Part shown: in pieces, positions 25,953-36,048 of the stretch
Numbering within the stretch: the stretch's first letter is position 1
Layout of the letters: the number at the start of each line of letters is the position of its first letter
The notes under the pieces: generated by a model
Told to the model about the DNA's origin: nothing
Seen by the model: the letters and a program-made list of their open reading frames with translations, nothing else
Database searches by the model: none
Assembly: GCF_051622035.1 (NCBI RefSeq)
Contig: NC_135360.1
Coordinates: forward strand, 13,134,001-13,198,000
Length of the DNA: 64,000 nt
Source of the DNA: Arctopsyche grandis
Taxonomy: Eukaryota > Arthropoda > Insecta > Trichoptera > Hydropsychidae
Reading direction: 5' to 3'
Translations under genes and position numbers: made by a program

Positions 25953-26553
25953 TTAAGCGATCGAATGGAGTGTATTACACTATCAATAATGTCACGCGAT
26001 CCGTATTGATAGTAATAATACCCCCCCCCCCCCCCAATGATCGTTGTTCTCTCGATAATTTGATTGTTTATATCAAAGATATTTGTACCAAGTTACATAG
26101 AACACTATAATTGGGGTGACCATTTTTTCCAGGACTCCTATTTTCCTTGTTGGTAACTCAAGTAGAACAGAGTTACTAACACCAACACAATTTTTTACGA
26201 CCTACTTATAATCTTAGAATCTTCCTAATTCTTATAATCTTCCATAAGAAGGTTATTATAGTTATAAAAATTGTTTAACAGTTTTGTTGACTTTTAAAAG
26301 TTTATACCAAACGTGACTTTCACTGTCAAATGTTGCGCTTTTAGGTTAAGTGCAACGGCTGAAGGAAAAGTTTCTTAATCAACTTAAAATTTCTAATCTT
26401 ATAATTTATTATTCTTAAGTGAATGGGCAAAACGGGACAAATCAAATCGACGGGACCAACACAAAGCACGTAAAATACGGGACTATCTCGGCCAAAACGG
26501 GACGTGTGTTCACCCTTACTATAATGAAGCTAACAGTTTTCCACCAATTATAA
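25953..26553. other. Gene-free spacer with a C tract
   Basis: A 15-C tract lies at 26021-26035. Around 26120-26500 there are scattered GGGAC-type motifs on the plus strand (26435-26500) that may be an old repeat. No gene was seen. Confidence 0.4.
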
Positions 26554-26682
26554 CCAGATATCGGCGGACAAGTTGCTTGTGCTCACAAAAAATGGTTCAC
26601 TATTGTCCTACAAACACAACAAAAAAGGTTTTAAATAGCGAACTATTTTTTGTGGGCATAAGCAACTTGTCCGCCGATCTCT
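26554..26682. mobile_element. 129-bp hAT-like miniature element
   Basis: The arms are inverted copies: ATCGGCGGACAAGTTGCTT and CACAAAAAATGGTTC on the left match the complement of the right arm. A perfect 8-bp duplication AATTATAA flanks it (26546-26553 and 26683-26690). Confidence 0.85.
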
Positions 26683-26690
26683 AATTATAA

Positions 26691-27349
26691 CAAATAAATG
26701 AATACACAAATAACTTTCAGATGTTTTTATTTAAAAAAAGTTCACAATCTTCATTCAATTGAGTCTAAATTGTATATGGCTTAATATAAGTAGAACTTTT
26801 AATATTTATATTTGCATTCATTCTAATGAATTTATTTTTTTATTCCCACAAAAGCTCTCCTCTCCGTGGCTATGGTGAAATTTAAACAACATATTACGTA
26901 AATTTTGATGTAATTTTATTTTTGTTTCAGTATACAGACAGCATGAAGAGGTTTCAGACACTGTCAATCATTGCTTGATTTTTCGTATGTAAAAATATAC
27001 TTTTTGTATCAATCTATAACATGTCTTTTAAATTATTAATTTTCTAATTATCTATAAAAAAATTATCTACATTTTTTTTTAATTTACAGGAAATGATATT
27101 TCAAAAAATCTTCAAAACTCGACTCAATTTAAATCAATACATAAAATATCATATTTTATTTTGAAAAAAAATCAAAGCTTCCGTCTACTTCCACGTTGGC
27201 CTATCATACATTGAAAGACCTCGCTATTTTACATGAAAGTCGACAGTTTTCCAATATTAAGGATAGATTTTCCAATCAGTGTAAAATCCCAACGGGCGAT
27301 ACACGTCACAAGTCATATCACATAAATGCATATATACCTATATCTTTTT
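26691..27349. other. Gene-free AT-rich spacer
   Basis: Short ORFs only; nothing recognised. Confidence 0.4.
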
Positions 27350-27505
27350 ATTATTTTATATTTACCATGGCGCCATTACAGGTTTCCCCAAGGTGACACC
27401 ATTGGCAAAAATTTGGTAAGGAACCGCTTCAACAATGAAATCAGATAAATTGGCAAAATCTAATAGGAAGTGATCGAACTGGAGTCACATATACCCAAGG
27501 TCATA
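27350..27505 (-). mobile_element. SINE fragment, core region
   Basis: The minus strand carries GTGACTCCAGTTCGATCACTT, TAGATTTTGCCAATTTATC and GAAGCGGTTCC in the order seen in full copies. The head is missing, and a T-rich tail precedes it on the plus strand. Confidence 0.55.
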
Positions 27506-28196
27506 AACATAAAACGACAAATTACACATGTTTATATTATATATGTATAAGAGCTTCCACATTAATAAGTAAACATTGTACAAACAGTGCATTTCAGATA
27601 CGAAATCGAGGAAGTTCGACGTGAAGACGTGCAACAACAACAACAATGTCATACGCAGATTCAATCGAGCATTCTAACTAATTCAATCGGAGGATAGGTC
27701 GGCTGAGACGCGAAGCAAAACTCCTTTACGCTTAAAGTCAATAGTGCCTGTCTGAGGCACGCTAGCTAATTTTGTAATCCGAACTTTGAGAACTTACACC
27801 GTATAATATTTGAACGTGTTTCTTGTCGAACGATACTGCACAAACAGAAACCTCCGGTACGAATCTTTGAGATGAGCGGCTCGCCGTGTTTAAACTCTCG
27901 CAGCTGACGAACCCTCTGTCGGCGTAGATCCAAACTAAGCCTCGACTTCTAATGAGGTTTTTCCCGAACTCTAAAAAGCTCACCGTAGAATTCCTGGCCT
28001 GAGTTGACCCACAATCCCACCTCTCAATGGGAGACTTTAAATCTGCGGTGGCTCACTAACGTTAAAACCCTTTGAAAGTTAGCCGAGGTATATATGTACG
28101 TATGTATGTATGCACGTACGGAGTAGTTATCCCTGTCTGCAGATGTAGAGATTCGGTGTATTTATTAAAAAAAAATTGTATTCATGTTAATCTAAG
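27506..28196. other. Unassigned less AT-rich block
   Basis: The stretch 27590-28070 is less AT-rich and looks non-random (for example TGAGTTGACCCACAATCCC near 28000), but no reading frame is convincing. The 73-aa minus ORF (27762-27983) has no recognised domain. It may be part of an unclassified repeat. Confidence 0.35.
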
Positions 28197-28430
28197 ACTA
28201 GTGGTGCTACCCGGTTCCACTTTCGACGATCTCTTCCGTTTTACCACGGATATAATAGAAGTAACTTGAAATGGAAATGCATTCTAATAGTCGAAGCTTG
28301 AAAAAAATCTTCATTTGTTTTTTTATTAAATTTATTTCAATCGAAAAAAATTAATATTATTTAACAACAGACCAATCCAGCCAATCAAAATCGAATTAGA
28401 CGCCGTTTCGGTTTTATATTTATTTATTTC
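28197..28430 (-). mobile_element. Helitron-like 3' end, reversed
   Basis: Starts on the plus strand CTAGTGGTGCTACCCGGTTC, the complement of a GGGTAGCACCACTAG 3' terminus. It shares ATCGAAAAAAAT and GACCAATC with 37685-37875. The 5' border is not resolved. Confidence 0.5.
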
Positions 28431-29690
28431 AGTTTAGTTATAGTGACATTATAGATATACTCCAGGGCGTCACTATAGCTAGGCATATATACATACATAC
28501 ATACATGAAAAAACAAAAGATACAAAAATAAAAATTAAATATCAAAATGTAATAAGATGTACATAAACAAAAAAAATCTCGAGTTCAAATTTTCGTACGA
28601 TCACAAAACTTAATCTATTGTTAATACGTACATAGATAAATTAATAAAGCATGAAGATAATGTTTACAATACTTTAGTAAAGAACAAACATAATAGAAAA
28701 ATAAAAAAAATAAAATGAAATATGAAAAATTAAATGTAAGAACAGATCTCAAATTAAACAATTCCTCAACCAGATCTGCATAATTTAGATTGAACAAATC
28801 CAAGTTAATAGAAATCATAAGATAAGCTGCTTACTATCCAGTTACATATATGTACATTTACATACTTCTTCTTAAATCTGTTCATTTCTATGGCAACTAT
28901 GATACCATGCCAAAAAATTTTATTATTTATTGTTTATTATTTATTATTTATTTACATACATATATTGTTAAGAAGTTTTCTTGTGAAATGTTTTTCTCAA
29001 GTTGTTTCTCTGTTGCGTTCTGAAAATTAACAATGTAGAAAGTGGAATTTGACTAAACATTTGATGTTCAGGACTATGGAATAAATAATAAGTATGTTAA
29101 AATTGATTATTGAATATTCTTAGTGAAAATTATACATAAATGCTTGACGAGACCAATAATTAAAAAAAACATTGTCTTTGACGGAACGCCTATATAAAAA
29201 ATGAATTTTCCAATGGCTTCTGAACTGTGTGCGACTTAATATGAACACGTACATACATGTTAAATCGTAAATATGTGTAGTATTACATGTATTTAATTTA
29301 CATTATTCATTATTTGTGTTAATTTTATTTATTTTATATGAATTTTCAATATGCGCCATTTTATGCAAAAGAATTACACATGTACATATATATATGTACA
29401 TATTGCAGGTTTTAATTAAAAAATCACAACTTTTGGGAATTCGCTATGATTGATGTTGTTTTGTGATACTCAAATAGTACATTGTATGCATTTAATTACA
29501 TTGAATCGTTGTGTGATTTATTACGTTGCTAAGTAAACAAATGTTGTTATATATCTATGGCTACGCGAGTCAATTTTCCGGGCTTGTAGACCTAAGCGCA
29601 CGCTTTTCCACCGTTTTATCGATACAACATTGACGAGAAGTAAGATAAAACGCGTCCAAAATTAAAACCTAATCAAAAGCAATTTTCACA
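28431..29690. other. Spacer upstream of IQUB
   Basis: The stretch 28431-28860 is T-rich then A-rich repeat-tail-like DNA with CATA repeats near 28488. The rest is AT-rich. No obvious core promoter can be named; the IQUB 5' UTR presumably lies within the last ~150 bp, which is less AT-rich (29560-29690). Confidence 0.4.
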
Positions 29691-32352
29691 ATGGAAAGGA
29701 AACCCATCATACGCCAACGCTCCGAACCGATACCAGATAGCCTCAGAACGGACGACGAGAATGTGGAGAGCAACTCATTGGACGGCAAAAGGATCAACGT
29801 AACGTTTCACGTATCGAACCAAAACGATGACCACTTCAAGAGGTCCTTCAAGTACTCGTCCACAGTCGGAGATGTCAAGAGGAAGCTGTCCAAGCTATTG
29901 AAAACAACCACGGACAACATCACCATCCTCAAAAACGATTCGACTCTATCAGACGACGTGCGCATTTCAACTTTGGAGTCGGACGCGGAAGTGGAGATTT
30001 TCACCAAGGATGACAGCTTCATAGACGTGGACATTGTCAAGGAAAAGTTCAACGAGTCGATATCGGTAATCGTTCACGAAGAACCTCCGAAGAAAATCAT
30101 TCCGCAGAATATCACTTGCAAATTCCACGTGGTCAACCAGCATCACTACTTCACGAAATTATTCCCATGCTACAGTACGATACAAGTCATGAAGGAAAAA
30201 CTTTCAAGCCTATTGGTAGTCGAACAAAGTGTACTTTTGCTCGTTAAAAACAAATCCATCTTGACCGACGATACCCAATTGTCAGATTTGGAAATAGACA
30301 ACTTTGGAAATTTAGAAGTCGAATTGTACACTAAAGATGGAACCAAAATGAAATTCGACACTGTGTATAAAGACGTGCCTATTTCGGACATTTTAACCGT
30401 AGCTATTCCTTTGGGACCAAATAGAATCATCAATGTCAATGTTGAAGTCATCGATACACGTATCGTCAAACCTTATTTGGGAGGCTATCGCAATAAAATA
30501 ACAGGTAGTTTTTTTATTAATTTTATTAAATAGAAAATTACTTTTACATAATATATAATTTTATTTGTTTCAGGCTTGGAATATCACCATGCGTTTACGC
30601 AAACTCAAGACTTTCGCTCAAAAGTGCCTCCCGAAAAGAAAAATCACAGAGATACACAAACCGTGACTGTCAGAGATACTGCTATTGTAAGTTGACTGAG
30701 ATTTATGAAATACATGGTTGTATATTTTTGACCTTTTTTAGTTTTTATGTAGGATACTGGCACCAGCCGTGGTACCCAAATATATGGTAGGGGTGTTTAC
30801 GTGCCCAACGTTACAGACGTCGTGTTGTTAGCGAGACCACATTGGCCCAATGTTACTCAAACTGTGGCGCAAAAACGACGTACGGAATGTGCTATTCGTA
30901 TTCAAAGAGCCTGGAGAGCTTATCGATGCAGAAAAGCAGTCAGTGGTTGGCTGATACAGTGCAGGTAATCCGATTTATATATGTATATGTACCTATGTAA
31001 GATAAAATTATGATATTATTTTTAATTTGAGAAAAATTTATGATTATACTCATAAAATAACATTACGGCATGTCTGTTTCAGGAAACGAATAGAAAATTT
31101 GAAGAACGAAGATCTGGAAGAGATACGAATACGTGATCTCAGACTGAAAAAGGAAATGATTGCCAAGACATTTCCCAGAACTAGAGAAGATTTTGATCAA
31201 TTATATGCTATGGTTGTCATTTTATTTTATTTCAATGAATGATTTTCTTTTATGACATAATATTTATTATATTTGTTTTAGGTTGATAGGTGGAGAAATA
31301 CTGAAATAGCTCGCATATCAAAATTTCACACTAAAGGTCCCAAAGTTGCTGAATTCAGTTTGCTGTTGGATAAAGAAATTCAGTTGTTGAGGTCTATAGA
31401 AAAATTTAGGGTTGAATTGATAGAAGATTTTAGGAAAATGAAAGAAAAGAACCTTTTGGAAGAGATGTCGAAACCGGTAGTTTGGCAAAATTCTAAAGGG
31501 AAAATTATCACAATGGACACTATGGAAGCTCAAAAAGCAAGAGAACTAAAAGATATATATACGGAGTTCTGCAAAGAGGATTTGGGCTTAGAAGACAGGA
31601 TGAAATTGTTAGTGAACTTCAAGTATACATTGGCTAATTACAAAACTCCTTTGGCGTATCAGTTGAGCTCGTTGATCGACAGGGAGTGCGATTTGACCGT
31701 GAGAAACGTCCCTGCCAAATTTTTAGACGTATTACGGAAGAGAATCCACACGACACTCTTTCAGTTCATCAAGAGCTCTGAGTTTAGTGGAAACGTAGCT
31801 GCAAAGCACAAGGAGAGAACCGCTAAAAACATGGAAGGTGAACGCTTATATTATTGCAGTCAGTGCGACAATGTGAAAATGTACACGAAATTTCCCCTGC
31901 ACTCCAGGACTAAAAATATGAACATGTGCACGGCCTGCTCCTGGAGTAACTTTGCAGAACAAAACTGGGTGGACATGACACCGTACAAGTTCATGCTGAG
32001 AGCGGTTCGGCGCGAGGAGCGCAAGAATAAATGTTTGTCGTCGATAGCTTTCGTGATTCAAGAGAAGGATGTTTACTTCATCGTTGACAAGGTCTGGCAT
32101 TCGCGATCCGCCATCAGTGAGTACGACGACATTATAGACTTGCGTCTCTGTCGGTGGAACGTGCTCGAAGATTGGTCCCCGTGGAACTGCATCCTCCTGA
32201 CGTTCAGGGAAATGAAGTCTCATTTGAAGTTGATAGAACCGGAAAAAATGTACGACGCCGATCTTGTTCAAAAAGTTCACAGCAAGCTCTTGCTCGCCAA
32301 AACACATTTCAAACATTTGATGGAATTCAAACGCGATAGTCCAGTACAGTAA
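29691..32352 (+). CDS. IQUB: IQ and ubiquitin-like domain-containing protein (IQUB homologue), 5 exons
   Basis: Exons: 29691-30504, 30574-30686, 30753-30964, 31083-31212, 31282-32352. All have GT-AG borders and compatible phases, giving 779 aa, close to the ~790 aa of vertebrate IQUB. Order of parts: a disordered N-terminus; two ubiquitin-like domains (about residues 35-107 and 141-217) that clearly resemble each other; an IQ motif in exon 3 (AIRIQRAWRAYRCRKAV); a charged coiled stretch (KRIENLKNEDLEEIRIRDLR); and the conserved C-terminal region with a Cys pair motif (CSQC ... CTAC), possibly metal-binding. In mammals IQUB binds calmodulin and is linked to radial spokes of sperm flagella; an axonemal role here is inferred. 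The start has context CACAATGG and is the first ATG of the frame. Identity is by recognition of domain order and length. Confidence 0.92.
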
Positions 32353-33704
32353 ATTACACGTTTTCATTTGTAACTACATACATACTTACATTATAATGTT
32401 TGTAGATGTGTGACTTTTGTAACAAATTAATTGCAATCTATGTATAGGTAGTTTTGAAATAGTACATACATACATATATAGCGAGTGAAGTGTTCATAAA
32501 GTTATTATTTTCCATTAATTAATAAAACTACTGAATTATATACAAATTATACATGTAGATGATTGCATTGTTTTTGCACTAGAAATTTACATTTCGGACT
32601 GTTCTATTAATGAGTAAGATCTACTAATTAATATTTAAATGTAATATGTATATTTTTCTATCATGTGAAATTACATTTATATGGAAACGATGCGTTTCAA
32701 ATATTAATTCAATTTTCTTTAATATCTGATTGTCATATGATACAGATTTTAATACAAAACAATATAGCACAAAAATTAGTTGCACAGTGGTTGCATGTAC
32801 TTTGTAGTATGTATTATATATTTGATTTTTGATAGGTATGTGTATCAATAAACACTAACCAATGTTGTATCATATGTAGTTGAATATGAAATACCAAGTG
32901 AGCCACATTAATTTAAAATTTTACTTTCACCTTATTACAAAATATTCACAATCAACTGTTCCGAAATTTTATTGTGTCAAATTTTAAATAATTTAGAAAC
33001 CGAATCAACGAAAAGAATAAAATACTTTCTCGTGAAATTGTTTAATATAAGATTTTTAATTTTATCTAAAATAATATTTGTTTATGTTTATTATGCATCA
33101 ATGCCAATAATTTTGCGAACTGTATTCTATAGAAATATTTATATTTCAAATGTAATTTTCATTAATCAGATATGATTATTGAAAAATGGTAATGCAAACA
33201 GATGTTGAAAATTTGTGTGTCGACCCAGATGATAAGATATTTTTAATATTTATAATATAATGAAGAGCACTAGCGGAATCATAATGTAATCCAAAGGGGG
33301 GGGGGGTTTATTCAAATTGAAAACATAATATATTAAAAAATATCTTATTAAAAGCACTAATTAAAATCAGGCCTTTTAACAAGATGTGTTTTATGTATTA
33401 TATTTTCAATCCGAATGCCTCCCCCCCCCTGACGCCCTAACACATGAAAGCGACTGGTCAATATTTCACAATTTTAAAATTCATAGTCAAATTGGTGAAA
33501 ATTACAATAAAATTTAATCTATTTGCTCATTGCAAATCTCCCGTCATCGAAAGATAAAAACTGTTATATTTTGATAGCATGAGATACTATTATCATATGT
33601 ATGACTTCGGTTTGGAGGGGGGGACGACGACGACACCCTAACAAACTGCATCAAGTGACACCAACCCTAGCAACACCGCTGCTATATTGTACATTATAAA
33701 GCCC
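32353..33704. other. IQUB 3' flank and spacer
   Basis: IQUB 3' UTR follows the stop; ATTAATTAATAAAACT near 32515 could serve as its polyadenylation signal. Further on are an 11-G tract (33296-33306), a 9-C tract (33421-33429) and a G7 near 33617. No gene was seen. Confidence 0.45.
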
Positions 33705-33800
33705 GCTTTAAGGGTCAATTAATTCGACCCTTAAAACCCTAAACATGAGGCCACCCCCCCCCCCCTCAACGAATACAGTCTGAGAGACCCTTTCATCGGA
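33705..33800. repeat. C-tract-bearing dispersed repeat, copy 2
   Basis: A 12-C tract (33754-33765) is followed by ATACAGTCTGAGAGACCCTT, as at 180-275. Confidence 0.5.
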
Positions 33801-34274
33801 GATTTTGTACATAGGCATAGATATAGAATAAAATAGATGGGGCCTAACTATTCAATAATTGTCTCACTTTTGAAGAGTGCACTCTCTCAGTAGCTAACTG
33901 GCTTCTAAGTCGATTGACATTTTTGCCTTCCTTCCTTTTTTCATCCCTTCCCCCGCACTTCTCCGTTGTTGGGTCCGCTTTCTTCAGACAAATTTGTTTC
34001 CAATACCTCATCCACATATGTCTATGTACAGTATTTTCCAAACTTTGATGCGATTTCTCCGAAGACTGAAAACCGCTGGAAACCGATGCGAATATCTGGA
34101 AATAATCAACGAGGTGGTGACCAACGTCCGGATGCGGACAAGGCATTAGGAAGAAGAAGATAATAGTTCGCGTTTATTTTTATTTTTTCCGGGATTCCTC
34201 TCGAGATGTTTCGTGATCGAGATTTTAGTGACTTGCGCGACATCGATTTTTGCGGAATTATCCGTTTACCATAT
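33801..34274. other. Gene-free spacer
   Basis: Short overlapping ORFs on both strands (100 and 65 aa) lack any recognised domain. A repeat origin is possible. Confidence 0.35.
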
Positions 34275-34282
34275 TTCTCACA

Positions 34283-34819
34283 CGGGGCCACGCCTAGGAG
34301 TTCGTCCGCCTGTGTGCAAACTTAAATCGACCGTTGAAAATTTGAATCACAATCAAAATTAACCAGAAAAACAAAACGTTTAGTACTGAACAAGACCAAA
34401 CGAAAAGTGAGACTGAAAGCTTCAAGTTCATCCATGAAAATATAGTGCTTTTAACCCAAATCTCATATCTAGGACATTGTTATTTCGATTAGCAACCAAT
34501 ATTCAACATCCTTGAAGAAATACACCAGGCAGTCGCAAAGATAATAGAACATAAAAGACCTAGCTCATTGCGGACCGAAGCTATACCTGGTATCTCGTTA
34601 TTTCCCCGAATTATAGTTTGGGTGTATTACAAGTTGTAACTTGCAACAGCAATTCACAAGTATAAGACAACTTAAATGCATTTTAAAAAGTACTGTGTTT
34701 TGTTTCGTATTTTTTAAGGATGTGATAATTTTTTCAACTCTCATTTCTTTCGGCCGCCTTTACATTTTGGCCGCCTGTGTGCGTTGTACACATTTGTACA
34801 GATGGTAGGCGCGGCCCTG
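34283..34819. mobile_element. hAT-like element, 537 bp
   Basis: Left terminus CGGGGCCACGCCTA; right terminus, on the complement, CAGGGCCGCGCCTA. Perfect 8-bp duplication TTCTCACA at 34275-34282 and 34820-34827. No transposase. Its left end recurs, inverted, at 35295-35347. Confidence 0.8.
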
Positions 34820-34907
34820 TTCTCACACAATATTCATCACAAGGTAAGATTTTTGCACTACTCGCATGCACTTCATTTTTTTTTTTATTAATTTGATTTA
34901 TACAAAT

Positions 34908-35271
34908 GGGGTCTACGTGACGAGACAGAATGTTAAATTACAAAAAACACAAATATCGGAAGGCAAAGATCAAAAAAAAAAGGTGCATGGTAAACGGTAC
35001 ATATTCACTTAATTTGCGCGAGCAGGATACAACAGGAACAAGAGGAACAAGCTTTTCCTCCCGTATTAATGTGCGCGCGCAGAATACGGGAGGAAAAGCC
35101 TGTTCCTCTTGTTCCTGTTGTATCCTGCTCGCGCAAATTAAGTGAGTATGTACCGCTTACCATGCACCATTTTTTTTTGATCTTTCGACTTAAGATCTTT
35201 CGATTTTCGATCTTTGCATTCTGATATTTGCGTTTTCTGTAATTTAACATTCTGTCTTGTCACGGAGACCG
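34908..35271. mobile_element. Long foldback (hairpin) element, copy 2
   Basis: An inverted repeat across 364 bp with the same core as 25569-25943 (GCGCGAGCAGGATACAACAG in both arms, GCGCGC-containing centre). The outermost ~35 bp of both arms differ from copy 1 but match each other (AGACAGAATGTTAAATTACA). Perfect duplication ATACAAAT at 34900-34907 and 35272-35279. Confidence 0.88.
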
Positions 35272-35279
35272 ATACAAAT

Positions 35280-35347
35280 ACTGATAAAATTAAAAAGCGA
35301 CCGATTTAAGTTTGCACACAGGTGGCCGAACTCATAGGCGCAGCCCT
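35280..35347. mobile_element. Fragment of a second hAT-like element (end only)
   Basis: The complement reads CAGGGCTGCGCCTATGAG then CCTGTGTGCAAACTTAAATC, matching the left end of 34283-34819. The other end was not found, so this is a remnant or an element split by later insertions. Confidence 0.55.
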
Positions 35348-35352
35348 GGATG

Positions 35353-35557
35353 GTAATTGGACTATTCGTCACATTGGGGTGGTCACAAAGACAATTTTTG
35401 CCATGAAAATCGCGAATACACAATATTTGGCACTCAAGTTCTCGTTACTATGATAGTTATCGTTAGTATGATGGACTTTTCGGCTGCCAGATGTTCCGTT
35501 ATAGAGATTTTGGTGACTTTGTGACGAGTAATTTGTGACCAGTAATCACCGAACCAC
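35353..35557. mobile_element. Non-autonomous DNA element, 205 bp
   Basis: Perfect 8-bp duplication CCTGGATG at 35345-35352 and 35558-35565. Ends resemble those of 8456-8646 (GTAATTGGACTATTCGTCA on the left; GGTTCGGTGATTACTGGTCA on the complement of the right). Confidence 0.75.
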
Positions 35558-35639
35558 CCTGGATGTATACAATTGCATTATTTTTTTATTTTTGAGAAAA
35601 AGGGGCCCCGCTTGTAACTTTTCCCAGAGGCTCCGCGAA

Positions 35640-36048
35640 ACCTCTAGCTAGCCTCGAGTGTAGAGTAAAGATCTCACAAACGACCGATAGGGGGGTAGAG
35701 AGAAAGAAATGAATAATTGATTGATCGCGACATGGGCAACATCGAGTAGGTTTTGGCCACGTTCGGTGTTGTTATCTGCGCGCGGTGTCGCGGCGGGCGG
35801 CGGCGGTCAGCGGCTGACGGGCGACGGCCGATCGACACTCGACGTTCGACATTCGACATTCGACACTCAATATTCGATACTCCATACTCAACACTGGACT
35901 ATCGACGAGTTTTCGACGTTCGCGACACATCGTCGACGGCTCCGAGTGCACTGCGACACTGCGGCGAAGATCGCGAGCGTGGTGGCTGCGCCGAGGATAG
36001 TGAGCGCCGTGGAGGCAACGTCGGAGTCGGTGGTGGCATGAGGTCGTG
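35640..36048 (+). promoter_or_regulatory. WAPL 5' region: GC-rich promoter / 5' UTR with short tandem repeat and uORF
   Basis: GC content rises sharply after about 35760. At 35830-35896 the sequence consists of degenerate 7-8 bp units around ATTCGAC. A three-codon upstream ORF (ATG 36038, stop 36047-36049) ends in TGATG, its stop overlapping the WAPL ATG by one base. The transcription start is not determined. Confidence 0.5.

Noticed and set aside
31846-32367. 173-aa minus-strand ORF
   Set aside because: Fully antisense to the conserved last exon of IQUB.
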